A stretch of 64,000 bases of DNA, taken from the NCBI GenBank assembly GCA_025917655.1, contig CP084608.1, forward strand, positions 1,178,001 to 1,242,000, in the 5' to 3' direction. Positions 48,459-59,410 of the stretch are shown in pieces. This DNA comes from Chlorella sorokiniana. Taxonomy: Eukaryota > Chlorophyta > Trebouxiophyceae > Chlorellales > Chlorellaceae. Under the pieces are notes generated by a model. It was not told where the DNA came from. It worked only from the letters and a program-made list of their open reading frames with translations, and searched no databases. A program made the translations under genes and the position numbers. How positions within the stretch are numbered: position 1 is the stretch's first letter; each line of letters opens with the position of its first letter.

Positions 48459-49876
48459 ATGGGCAAGTGCGGCAAGGCAAGTCACGCGTCAGGCTCCCAC
48501 GAGACACTGCATATCACAGCAGCAGCCCTCGCTGCGGCGCCGCATGCTGTGGCGAGGCCCATGCCGCACAGGCCACTGCGCCTCCTCCGGGCGGCAGACG
48601 GATATTCAGACTGCAGCACACCGGCAGTAGTCAGGCGCAGCAGCGCTGCACGGCTGCTGGCACCCTGCAACAGCGGCCGTCGCTGCTGTGCGCTCTTCTT
48701 GTTGACAGCACTGCCGCGGTCCCCTCGCTGGCCAATTCTGTTATCCGGGGCAGCTGCATATGTGGGATGCTGAGCTGTGGCATGATTTTTGTGCTGTTTG
48801 CAGGGTACGGGGAGCTTTGGTCTCCGCCACACCAAGTCGCACACTCTGTGCCGGCGCTGCGGCCGCCGCTCCTTCCACATCCAGAAGAGCACCTGCGGCT
48901 CCTGCGGCTACCCCGCCGCCAAGATCCGCAAGTGTGAGTGGCTGCAGACGCAGTGTGCTGGCGCAGGGAACGCCAGGGGTGTGCTTAGCGCAGCGCAGCC
49001 TGGCAGGCACAGCCAGCACGCCGCGGAAGCAGCACGCTGGCGCAACGGGTCCTGACTGCAGCAACGCGGCATATGCGATAGTTTGACCTCGAGCTTGGGC
49101 AACCCAAACAGGGGTCAGCTGATGGTCAGCAAGTGGCTGGGTGATGAGCACGAGCTGCGGCATTGTCAGACGTCCCCAGCACCCCCTTCCTGGCCTCTAG
49201 CCCTCGTGACCAGGCAGTTCATGCAGGCATCCTGCTCAGCCTGACTGTCGAGCCTCCCGCCGACTTGCTCATGTTGTCCGCCTGTCGCATCTGCAGACAA
49301 CTGGAGCGTGAAGGCCATTCGCCGCAAGACCACCGGCACCGGCCGCATGAAGCACCTGCGGAGCGTGCAGCGCCGCTTCAAGAACGGCTTCCGTGAGGGT
49401 GAGCGCCTGCCTCGTTGCTGCTGCTTCAATGCCAACATCACTGGCTGCCACTGTGCAGCCGCATGGTTGAGCAGCAGAGTGGGGCACCAGCCGGGCTAAC
49501 AGTAGCAGCAGCAGCAGCATCCAAACGCCAAGTTCCCTGTTATATTACGGCAAGGGCAGGATGTGGTAGGCAGCGCATGGCACCAGAAGCAGCAGCCCCC
49601 AGGCAGGGCATGCAAGGCAGCACATGGCAGGCAGGGAGCGCCTGCACGCACTTTGGTTGGCATGCAGGCGCTTTCCACCAGTTGGGAACAGACATTCTGC
49701 GGCTGTTTGTACACAGACTGCAGCTTGAACAGCATGCAACCTACATGCTCAGCTGCCGGGTTGGCAGCAAATCCTGCGCAATGCTGCTGTCCGCATGTGT
49801 GTGCATCCCGCCCACCAACCTCCTCTCGCTTCCGTGCCCCCGCGCAGGCACCGCCGCCAAGAAGGCGACTGCGTAA
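48459..49876 (+). CDS. RPL37: 60S ribosomal protein eL37
   Basis: Zinc-binding protein of the large cytosolic ribosomal subunit. Exons 2 to 4 are 48804-48933, 49297-49398 and 49848-49876 (TAA). They give [60 protein letters not shown] and [17 protein letters not shown]. The four zinc cysteines are present as CxxC and CxxC. The first exon is very short and starts at ATG 48459. Two readings are possible. Either MGK joins directly to GTGSFG, as in most eL37 proteins, which needs one missing G at a GTGCGG donor (after 48467). Or the exon runs to MGKCGK and uses a consensus GC donor (AAG|GCAAGT, 48477). Total length, about 90 residues, is normal for the family. Confidence 0.95.
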
Positions 49877-50260
49877 TCGGCTGACGCTCTTGGCCAGCAT
49901 GACAGCAGCATGTTGGCGCATTCATGTAGCCAGCCTGTTGTAACAGCGCAGCTTGAGAGCATTGCAGGCTGACGGCACTCCCTCTGCACACCGCCTGGAT
50001 GTGCTCACGAGCCAGGCTTGGAAATGAAATCTGTTGGCCAACTGGTCCTATGGCACTTCACGCCTGCCGGTGGGGGCAATGGTTGTTGTCAGCTCACTGG
50101 TCACCCGGGTGTTGCGAAACTGATCAGGGACCTGTGGGAAATCGAGCCATAGGGCTGAGCGTCCTGCTTTGCCTACGACTGCCTCAGCTGGCCTCCTTTG
50201 AACCTCGATCCTGGCCTGCAGCTGTGTAATTTCACGATTGTCTTGCAACTTGGCGCTCAA
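49877..50260. other. Intergenic, no gene seen
   Basis: This holds the 3' flank of eL37 and the 5' flank of the secreted Cys-rich protein. Only the poly(A) signal at 49939 stands out. Confidence 0.5.
49939..49943 (+). promoter_or_regulatory. Putative poly(A) signal TGTAA for eL37
   Basis: TGTAA 63 bases beyond the eL37 stop codon. Confidence 0.45.
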
Positions 50261-51437
50261 ATGTTGCGTCACCTCGTCTTGTTGCTCGTGGTGGCGGCAC
50301 CTCCCCTACTGTTCGCTCAGTGAGTGCGGCCGCCATGCCTTCTGCGGTCGTCACCACATCTCTGTGGCTGAATGCAACAGTTGCGTGTGCAGCTCAAGCC
50401 CCAAGACCAGTGCCGATGTATCACTGCGTTGGTGGCGGCAGCGGCAGTCTGCAGTGGTGATCCCACGATGGGCTGCCGTCCTGCGCTTTTCGCAGGGGAC
50501 AAACAAAGAAGCCCGTGCCACCACCCGTTTTGAGCCTTCATGGACTAAAGAAAGCTATTTCCCATTTTTGGGACGGCAAGAGGGGTCTGCTGTGTGCAGG
50601 TGCGCATGGATGGTCTTGGTCGTCGGCTAGAGCAGCACGGGATGCTCAATCCGTGCTGGCGTGCCGCAGACTGCATTCAGCTGGCCATGCAAATAGACCA
50701 CCTGCTTTACAAGCCGGCAGATGTGGCCAGTGACGATCCCAACATCGGTGCTCCAGGGTGAGGCCCGCCGAGCTGGCGGCGGGCAGTGTTGATGTGTAAT
50801 CCCCTGCATGGCAGCCCCACCGCTCACTGCCCCACCTAGCCTTGCAAGGCAGTTGCCATCATTGCTTGGTTTGCTGCAGGCCTGGAAGACGCATGAAGCT
50901 GGGACATCGTGAGTCTGAGATACTCGCAGCCTTGGATGGTGCTTGCAGCCAGGTACCTCAGCTTCCTGCCGGCCGTGTGCTTCACATGGTAGTCAGCGTC
51001 GCTCCTCCTCCGTTGTTTGCTGATCAAGAGCGGCGATTCAAAGCCAGCCAGGAGGGTTTGAACCAGAAAGTTGTTCATCGCCATTCATACCCTGGTCCCC
51101 CTGTGGCTGTTGCGTGCAGCTGGGCGGCAGTCGGGGCTGGCAGGCTGATGTGCTTCGCGACTGCCAGCGGTGCGTGCTTGCCTGCTGCTTGATGACCTTG
51201 TCCGACGTCCTGACGCCGCCGCCATCCCTGCTGTTTTATTTGATCGGGGCCCGTTGGCATCCCTGGCACAGAGCAGCTGCTGGAGCATGGCTGCAATGCA
51301 GGTTGATAGCTGAGCACCGGCGGGCGTTGGAGAGTGTTATTTTCGACAAAGGCACAGCTGGCCTGACTGGCTACATGTGTGTGGATGAGCTGAAGCTGTG
51401 CGACACACATCATGTGGTGGACAGCGGCGAACTGTGA
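50261..51437 (+). CDS. Small secreted Cys-rich protein, saposin/canopy-like
   Basis: Exon 1 (50261-50319) is almost exactly a signal peptide, MLRHLVLLLVVAAPPLLFA. Exons 50496-50599, 50670-50757 and 50880-50908 follow in phase and give SHFWDGKRGLLCADCIQLA, then MQIDHLLYKPADVASDDPN. A final exon (51302-51437, TGA) encodes RRALESVIFDKGTAG and YMCVDELKLCDTHHV. The CxxC early and Cys-x6-Cys late, in amphipathic helices, suggest a saposin-like or canopy-like fold stabilised by disulfides. That would fit a lumenal or secreted protein. The exons between about 51030 and 51200 are not resolved. Family assignment is an inference from cysteine spacing alone. Confidence 0.45.
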
Positions 51438-53217
51438 GCACCTGTTGCCTGTGCCTGTAGCCCATCTGTTACGTATTACCACAATGATTGAAGAATGCAA
51501 GCACAATGGCTACGGATACGGGAAAAACAAAAAAACTGGTTTGGCGTCGTGCTCTCCAGATCAATACAGTGTAGAGGTGAGGGCAGTGCAGCACAGCGTG
51601 GCTCACTCATCAGGCATGCCAGACAACCTGGATGGCATGCACAGCTGCATGGGCAGCAAAAGGGAAGGGAAAAGGCAGACAGGGCGCCGCAGCGCGGCTG
51701 ATCGGCTCTTTACAGGCAGGGCAGGCCAAAGACGCAAGTGAAATGCGGGGTCCGGCACGGACTAGGGAGATCAAGGGTGCTGGAATCTAGGCAGATAAGG
51801 CATGTGCGTTGGTCCAACGGCAGGGAGGCCTACACAAACTAAACTGTGCTGCGTCATGTAGGGGCTTCAGCAAACTCGATTGGATTGAACAAACATGGCT
51901 CTGGGTAACTTCTAACCCACACAGCAGGAGAACGAAAAGGCAAGGCAACCAGTGGCGGTGCTGGGGACAAGTTGAGTTGCCCAAGCCTTGGGGGACAGCC
52001 CCTTCAAGCAACCACCAGCCCAGCTAAGGTGGCCTGGGCAGGCGGCAGCAGTCCGTCTGGGTCGAACAGAAAATCGCGCAAGCGCGGCTGGCCATGCACA
52101 CGGTTGCGCAGGCTGCAAGCGGAGCGGCTGCTGGTGCACAGCAACGGTGAGGGCGTTGGGGTGGAGGGTGGAACCCATCTTGATGGAGGAATTTGTTTGT
52201 GACAAGGCTCGTCAGGCAACTACAGGCTGTCGATAGATTTCTAAAATGCCAGAGCGGCGCAATTGATCAAACAACACACGAAGACAGATGGGGAATCAAG
52301 AAAGAAACCCGGGGGAGCGGCAGTTGTGGCCGCCGGAGTACCCAGAGACAAAACGGGGCGGCAGGATGGGAGAGGGAGCCGTGCCTGAAAAGGGGTGCAG
52401 GGTTTGCGCAGGCGCCTGCAGCACTGGACTCGTTAGTGTCTGAGACGAGCAGGGCAGCCAGGTTCTCTCGTGCCATGCTGGCAGCCCCAACACAGTGGAA
52501 ACGGGAAGGTGGTTGGCAATGCTTGATGACATTATTGTGCTGAGGTTGGCAAGCCACCAAGGACTAGACGGGTTCATACCTAGGATCAGAGTTGCGGGCG
52601 TTCAGAAAAAAAGGGAGGGCCAAGGGGGAGAGGGGGGCGGGGGTTCTAGCCGAGGAGACCCAGAGACGGAGCCATGCTTTGTGGGGTGGTTAGAGGAGTG
52701 GGGCGTGAGGGTGGGCAAGGGCAACAAATGCAGCCGTTCGTTAGAGAAGCAGACTAGCAGGAAGGGGGAGGGCGGGGCGGTCGCCAAACTGGCAGGTGAG
52801 CGTAGATTGGGTGGACCGCCCGCATTAAACTAAGAGCGGTAGCCAAGCAATTCAGTGCTGGTTTTCAATGAAAGAGACTGGAGGGCATGCAAGCCTGCAG
52901 GTGCTGCATTTGCAAGGCGAGGCCAGGCGGCCAGGCTTGGCAGCCAGTGAGCTGCTGTTGCACGCACCCATGGAGCACTCATGTGGGATGAAGGGCAAGG
53001 AAAGGCCTCTCAATGGGGTAAGGGGTTGAAAGGAAAAGGACATGAAAGGGGGCTGCAAACAGGGGCGGAGGGGAGGGGTGGGGAAGGTGAGGTCCCGCAA
53101 GATTGTGCACAGCAGCAGGCTGCGTGTGTGGCACGGATGAGCATTGTGTGTGCAGGCTACACACAATGCCGCTCACCCTTGCGTGGGGTCGAATGGCGGT
53201 GAGGCGGTTGCGCTGTT
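51438..53217. other. Intergenic, 1.8 kb without a supported gene
   Basis: Open frames are short and do not join into a protein-like product. A purine-rich stretch with many GGG runs covers about 52600-52800 on the plus strand. It could be untranslated sequence of either neighbour. Confidence 0.45.
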
Positions 53218-54648
53218 TCACTGGGCGGTCGCATCAGCAGAGCAGTAAGGGGTCAGCATGGCCACGAGGCGGGGCTGCAGCAGGGGGATGAAGGCCACTG
53301 AGAATGGGGGCTGCCAGCAAGCTACAGCACATGTGTTAAGCAGCGGGGCCCAAGGCAACATGCATGGGCTGGCGGCAGGCGGGCAGCGCAGCAGCTCACT
53401 TTGACCACAGGCGTCATCAGCGCAGCCGGCGCCTCCGCCCTGCGCTTGACGCCGACCGTGGCGACGCACGGCGCATCACTGTCGCGTGCAGGGGACGGCG
53501 GGCAGGTGGAGCTTGCGCTGCCGCCTGCGTATGCTGCGGTGCTGGTTCCCTCGAGGTCGGCCGTGACGTCACGCAGAGCCTGCTCGGCGGCGTGGCTGGC
53601 CAGCAAGGCTGCCTTTGGAGAGGCGGCAAGGTGCGCGTCCTCCACAAGCACACAGCTCAGCCCCCTGGCAAAAGCCTCCAAATCCTCTGCGCACGCGGGA
53701 GGCGGCAACACCCCGAGCTACTCAGGGGTGCCTGCCGGCTGGGAGCAGGAGCAGCAGCAGAGAGCCCCTGGCCTGTCCCTGCGGCGTCAGAGCCTCCCAT
53801 CACAACAAGCAGGCGAGGGTGCACAGCAAACCTGCTGCGGGGAAGGCAAGCGCGATGGCGGGGCCCCAAGTCGCCAGGCGCAGGTCGCGGTCCAGCTTGA
53901 CGGTTGGGGGCAGGCCCCGCAGGCAGTACACCATGTCGTCCCGCTGGTCTCGCAGGATGGCACGCCACGGGGCCGCTGTCAGCGCCGCGCTGCCGCCACG
54001 CAGCTTTGCCTTGGGAGACGCCTCCTCGTAGCTGCGCATGGAGGTGGGAGCGTGCTTGAGCAGTTCAGCATGGGTGCTCTCAGGCCAAGTGGCAGCTTAA
54101 GGGCCCGACTTTGACTCCAGGTTGGAAACGGGCAGGGTTCACAGCCGCAGGTGCTGGTCGATGTGCCACGCAAGCGCCACACACCTGAGGTACAGCGTCA
54201 GCTCCTGGCCCTCATATGCCGAGAGGTCGGTGGTCTGCTCCTCGCATCCCTCCCTTAGGCCCCGCAACAGCGCGTGGAGCACCTGCGGCGACGCGCTGCG
54301 CTGGCGAGGCGACAGGCAGTCGGGGGTGCTAGAGCGCGGCGCAGGGGTAACCAGGGTGCCGCGGTAGAGGAAGCACCCAGTGCGGCCTCCGCTGGCGTTG
54401 ACAACCTTCGTCACCACGAACAGAGCGCTTCCGCCGTTATCTGCAGGCAGACGGCACCACATGCCGTCAGAGGGCGACGCCTTCAAACATTTCAACATCG
54501 CCCAGCAGGCACTCTGCGCGGCGGCTGACACGGTTCTTGGGAACCGAGTTAGAGGCGTGATTATCCCAGGAGTGCAGCCGCCGGCCTGCCATGACGCGAG
54601 AATTGGCGGGAGACTCATGGCAGCCACTGTGTCGTCCCGGAGACCCAA
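53218..54648 (-). CDS. Conserved-looking protein of unknown function
   Basis: At least four exons: 54185-54648, 53831-54031, 53400-53686 and 53218-53310 (TGA). The second and third join in clean phase. The first contains SALFVVTKVVNASGGRTGCF, TPDCLSPRQRSASPQVLHAL and SAYEGQELTLYLR. The second has YEEASPKAKLRGG, AILRDQRDDMVYCLRGLP and KLDRDLRLATWGPAIALAF. The third has DLEAFARGLSCVLVEDAHL and AAEQALRDVTADLEG. The last ends PPFSVAFIPLLQPRLVAML. The amino-acid use is that of a folded protein with a basic linker, but I do not recognise the family. The start is uncertain: an intron may hide in the first exon near 54440, and the last junction lacks one base. Confidence 0.5.
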
Positions 54649-55448
54649 GGACGACAGGTTTTTGATCGACCATGTACGTCACAGGCATGGCGACCGCGCG
54701 CAGGCAGGGACCAGGCGAGTTGGCCAAGCTTGAGACAGGATGTCACATTTGAAATGTGGGTCGTCCTTGGAGTGTTGGGCCCCCGTTCGCAGCATGAACA
54801 CACCTGGAATAACCATGGGGCGATGTCTGGATGCCGCCGCACGGGAAACAAGCTCCTGAAACGCCAACAGGCTGCCGGGCAGCATGTGGGTTGCCTGCAG
54901 CAATGGGCAGCTCCTTTTAGCTTTCCCGATGCTGAAACGATTCATCGGACACGCATGCGGGTGTACGGCCTCCCTCACCGTGCGTGTAAAGGGGACGGGG
55001 ATGAATGGGTGCAGTGCTGCTGCAGTTTCTGCAGTAGTGCGGCTGCAAACAGCGCTCCCGGCGCTCCCCAAGTGCGGCAGGGGAAATCAGGTAGGTTAGA
55101 CAAGCGGCGGAGCGGAGACCATCGACACTGCAGCTCCCCAGGGTCAGCGGGCGCCCTCGTGGCGTCGCCGAAAGGCTGCAATCATGCACCACTGATGACT
55201 ACCTGAGCACCTGTTTCCTCTGCATTCAAAAATGAAACTTTAACAAATCCTGATAGGCCAATTTCAGCCGCCAGAAGAGCCATTTGCCTTCAACCAAAGG
55301 CTCACTGGCTGCAAGTGAACCAGCAGCAGGGGCTGCTGCAACATGAAGTGCCCTGCCACATGTCACAATATCTTTGGGTTCTGTGGGTTCCATGCCGTGA
55401 AAGTGCTCGGGAGGGCAGTAATGACTCGGGAGTGCCGCTGCAAGCTTG
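54649..55448. other. Intergenic, no supported gene
   Basis: A 130-residue minus-strand frame (54679-55071) is open but has no motif or splice support. It may be upstream sequence of the unknown gene to its left. Confidence 0.4.
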
Positions 55449-56949
55449 TCATCCGCTGTACCGGCCGATGAGGGAGGGCGGCGGCTGCTCTTCCATAATG
55501 CCCGGGTTGGCCGCCAGGTATTCCCGCACGGTGGTGCGCCTGTCTGCCAAGAACGTGCCATCCAGGAAGCTCGCATGCGCCTCGGAGCCCAGCCGCTGCG
55601 CTGCCAGCACGCAGTGCCGCAGGTAGACGCGGCAGGGCAGCACGTCATCGCTGCGAGGTGGAGGGGTTGGTTGTGCAGGGTGGTACCTCGGTTTCCATGA
55701 ATTGCATGCCATGTGGACGCATGCAGGAGAACCGGGCGGTAGGGGTGGGGGTTGGACATGACCATAAGAGGGTTCACCGCATGCTCATCTTCCGGCAGGT
55801 GCCGACGTATTGCGCGCCCCTCCGCGTGTCCCCTGAACCCGCCCCACCCCCCCACCCCGCCCAACCCCCAACCCTCAGGCGCTCCATCCCACCTCCAAAT
55901 TTGTTGCACACCGTGCTTGCCGTAGCGCCGTGTCCACTCCTCTGGGGGCAGCGCCGCCGCCTGTACTCAGCGTCGCTCCACCGTGCACATACCACGGCTC
56001 GCCGGCCCGAGCTGCTGCCGTCCAGGTTCAGCGGCTCCACAGCCATGAACCTGGACGCAGTGCAGGAGGGACCACAACTGAGAGCGTTCCATCCCACGAG
56101 GCGCTTCAAGCTTCCCACAACAGCCTGCAGAGCCTGCTGTTGCCTGATGTAGGACATCTGCGTACTTGAAGATTTAAAGCACAATCCACCATGCCTGCAT
56201 AAACGTGTTGCCTGGGCGGCTAACTGGTCCCACCTGAACTCGTGCTCGCGCTCAATGAAGGCCGCGATGCTGGCGGGGCTCGCCTCCACCTCAAATAGGC
56301 AGACAACAATCTCGCTGCCCTCATGCTCCTCCACAGACAGGCTGCTCACTTCGCGCGTCTCGGGCCGGGCAATGCCACGTGCAAAGAAGATATCGCACTG
56401 CACCAGGGGGAGTTGAGCGTGGGCAGCGACACGTGGTGCGGCTGAGCGGCGGTGAGGGGCAGACGTGGCTTGCTGCCGGTGCTGTGCAAGATTTCTGAAA
56501 GCAGGTTCGCCCCCCCAGCACCCTGCACCTACCTGATGTGCAAACACACGGCGCCAGCCCCGCAAACGCCCCTGCCTGAAGTTGAGCAAGTCTGGAAAGG
56601 TGGAGCGAGCGCTCGTCTCTGACAGCAGCGAACCAAATCCCGCCACGGTCATCAAGCCCTCCGAGCAAGCCAGACCAGCAAAGTCGTCACTAAGCTCAAA
56701 AGGGGTGGCTAGCAGTGTTACAGCCGGCATTGTGGCGTCCTCAATGCTAGACCCAGCCGTGGAAGGGGCCGCCTCCAAAGACGCCGCCTGTCGAGCTGCG
56801 TCCATTGCGGCTGCCTGCCGCCGCTGCCGATGCGTGAGTGCAGAAGCAGTGAGGCCAACAGCTGGTGCGCCGAACGAGTAATTTGACTGAATCGGATGAC
56901 GCCGCCTAATAGAACTTGCGCTCACCGCAAGGGCAACGGGAACTGACAT
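55449..56949 (-). CDS. Gamma-glutamylcyclotransferase-like (FGSLL) protein with transit peptide
   Basis: Four exons: 56533-56949, 56234-56397, 55893-56050 and 55449-55650 (TGA). The Ser/Ala/Arg-rich start (SVPVALAVSASSIRRRHPIQ) suggests organelle import. The core begins TVAGFGSLLSETSARSTFPD, with the loop FGSLL that in the gamma-glutamylcyclotransferase fold binds the gamma-glutamyl group. It continues LRGWRRVFAH, FFARGIARPETREVSSLSVE, FIEREHEFR, CARWSDAEYRRRR, RRYGKHGVQQIW, LPCRVYLRHCVLAAQRLGSE and FLDGTFLADRRTTVREYLA. This matches a plant protein family I remember only as uncharacterised, so the activity is not established. One base is missing near 55935. It is divergent from the bZIP gene. 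Confidence 0.75.
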
Positions 56950-57309
56950 GTGGGCGGAGACGGCCGCAGACGATCTGCAGCTTACTCTGTTATGCCCACT
57001 GCTGCTGTCGTTCAGCTAACACCAGTTGTGACAAGACAGCGGTGCAAAAACCGTGCTGTGCTGCGCCTGTCAGCATGTGTCCTGCTTTCCCGCCCACTGG
57101 CGTGGAATTCTGTCGATACTTGCCGCAAAGCATTGGGTAGTGAACGAAACGCGGCTCCAGCATTGCAACGGGGCTGCAGGTGGGCCGCAGGACTCCCGCC
57201 TTCACTCAAATCGGTATTTTTTCTGCTGCCACTGCGAGGGTTGCGCCGAAGCCCTCTTCGCGTCGCTGCTGATAAGAATCAACAGCTCAGAAACCTTCCG
57301 TATCGGCAG
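56950..57309. promoter_or_regulatory. Divergent spacer between the FGSLL protein and the bZIP gene
   Basis: A plus-strand frame in phase with the bZIP gene is open through this stretch, so the bZIP start could lie further upstream. No clear promoter element is visible. Confidence 0.3.
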
Positions 57310-58928
57310 ATGCACATGGAGGCCATGGCGCCGGGCCACCTCCGCCGGTCCGTGTCGGCGCCCTCGCTTGACAGCCTTGCGGACTCCGCGCTGAGCCTGG
57401 AGGCCACTCCCTGCTCCGTGCTGGATCACCAATCGCTGGCTGAAGACGAGGTGGTCGTGTCCCTGCGGCAAACGCTGGCAGCGACGCAGCGCGAGCTACT
57501 GGCTGCTGTCGAGGCGGGCGTACTGGAGCTGGCAGGCAGCGGGAACAGCTCTGGCCCATCAGGGGGCACCCACATGCGGCCCTGCACTTCCGCCAATGCC
57601 AGCGAGGGCGAGGATGAGCTGGAGGCCGCCCAGGTAGCCAACCAGTGGCGCAGCGGCGGCAGCGACACGCGCCAACCCAGCAGCTCGGTCGATGGCAGCG
57701 GCGGCAGCGGCGGCGTGTCTGCAGGCACGGGCACAGCCTGCAGCTGGAGCTGGAGCTGGCGGGCCTGTCTGCCCGCGAGCGCGAGGCCGCCATCAAGCGT
57801 GCCAAAAACCGGGAAGCCGCGCGCAGGTGGGCCCAGGGACAGCGCTGCCAGCTGGCTTGCCAGCGTCGCATGCATTGGCCAGGCGCCGCCACGTCCTCAC
57901 ATCCTCACACGCGCCAGCCCCTCGCTGCCTGACTCACGCTCAACGCTGGCTTTTTTGCACGAAATACAACACCCTTTTGTGCCTGGTTGCTCAGTGTGCC
58001 GTGGCTCGCCTTGCCCCACCTCACCCCCGCCTCAGGTCTCGTGAGCGCAAGGTTGAGCGCATCAGCAGCCTGCAGGCGGACGTCGACCGCCTGCGCTGCA
58101 ACAACTTTGTGCTGCTCAAGTGCGTGGAGGAGGTGGCCACCCGGGCGCTGACCGCCCGTGCCGATCGCGCCAGGCTGCAGGTGGGTGGTCGGGCGCTGCC
58201 TGTTCCTAGGGGTTGAACACACCGAGACGGTGCTTGGTCTGCAGCGAGCACCGTACAGAAGCCCGCCAACTGGCCGATGCGCTGTGCGCAGCACGCCAGA
58301 CAGCCTGTTGCACGCAGAGTGCGGGCCTGCTGACCCTGTGCCGCCTGCTGCCCCTGCCCGCCACAGCGAACGCTGGCCAGCCTGCAGGCGCAGAAGCAGG
58401 GCCGGGAGGCCGGGCCCAGCGACGGCGCGTGCACGCCGCCTGCCACCGCACGTGCCGCTGCGCTGGAGCGGCAGCTGCTGCAGATGGAGGCTGCGGCGCC
58501 GCGCTCGCCCACACAGCTGCTGCCGCTGCCCCTCTGGCCGGGCCATGCCGAGGAGGCGGCGGCGGCAGGCCCGGGGCCCTCCGCGGCGCGGCCCCTGCCC
58601 ACCTCCGCCGAGCTGCGGCGGGAGCTGCGGGATGCGGTGGTGGGCGGCAGCGCCGCCTCTCGTGGCAGCGGCAGAAGCGGCTCTGCAGCCGAGCACCCGC
58701 TGACCACAGCAGACCACCTGCTGCAGCCCTCGCCGATGGCGGGCGCCGCGCCCTGCAGCCGCTGCAGCAACATACCGCGGTGCCGCCCCAGCACGGCGTC
58801 GTGCTGCGGCTGAAGCGCGGGGCCCTGCTGCGCGCATGCTCCGCACCCGGGAGCTGCTGGCCGGGGCCGCTGCCGAGGCGCACGCGTCGGAGGGCGAGCA
58901 GCCCTGGACGCAGGGTGTCGCTGTGTGA
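57310..58928 (+). CDS. bZIP transcription factor
   Basis: Exon 1 (57310-57826) encodes a Ser/Gly-rich N-terminus followed by REREAAIKRAKNREAARR. Exon 2 (58036-58180) continues SRERKVERISSLQADVDRL. Together they form the basic region N-x7-R (NREAARRSR) and the start of a leucine zipper, with heptad positions extending into LKCVEEVATRALTARADRAR. Exon 3 begins at 58367 (RTLASLQAQKQG). It has two possible ends: a frame closing at 58813, or, after two lost bases, a more protein-like frame with RMLRTRELLAGAAAEAHASE ending at 58928. The second is used here. One base is also missing near 57735. The DNA-binding motif is split by the intron at NREAARR|SRERK, a common plant bZIP intron position. Target genes cannot be inferred. 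Confidence 0.82.
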
Positions 58929-59410
58929 TTACGAGAACACCATACTGCACCCCAGCATCTCAGGATGAAAACATTGACCGCTTCGCTAACTTAAGCTGCA
59001 CACCGTGATGCTCGTCACATGCTGATCGCCTTGCCTGCTTCTCCGTTGTACTGATTCTAGCGTTATGTGTTCCTTCTCTATGCCGGCATGGTGGCACCGC
59101 CCGAGATGAAATGTACCACCCGAGAATCCACATCTCGCTCCATGAACTTGTAACATGTCCTTATGACACTAGTCTTCGCTGCCTCAGGCAGCTGGCGGTG
59201 CCGCTGTGAGGAGGCAGTACCTGCGCCTGGACAAATCTTTAACACAGGTTTCGTAGTCATACACGGCATTATCAGTGTTGTACGAAAAGTTTGATGCAAA
59301 TAAGCGCGGGCTTTTGCGTGCGCCGCCTCGCATTCCTCGTTTGAAGACGTGCACGTACAGAGCGACGAAACACTGAGGAATTCAGTTCAATTTATACTTC
59401 AAGCCAGAGC
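58929..59410. other. Intergenic, no gene seen
   Basis: Less GC-rich than its flanks. A TGTAA at 59149-59153 could end the bZIP transcript. The last part is the leader of the glycosyltransferase. Confidence 0.5.

Noticed and set aside
54679-55071. 130-residue minus-strand open frame
   Set aside because: No motif, no splice partner, and composition like the surrounding non-coding sequence.
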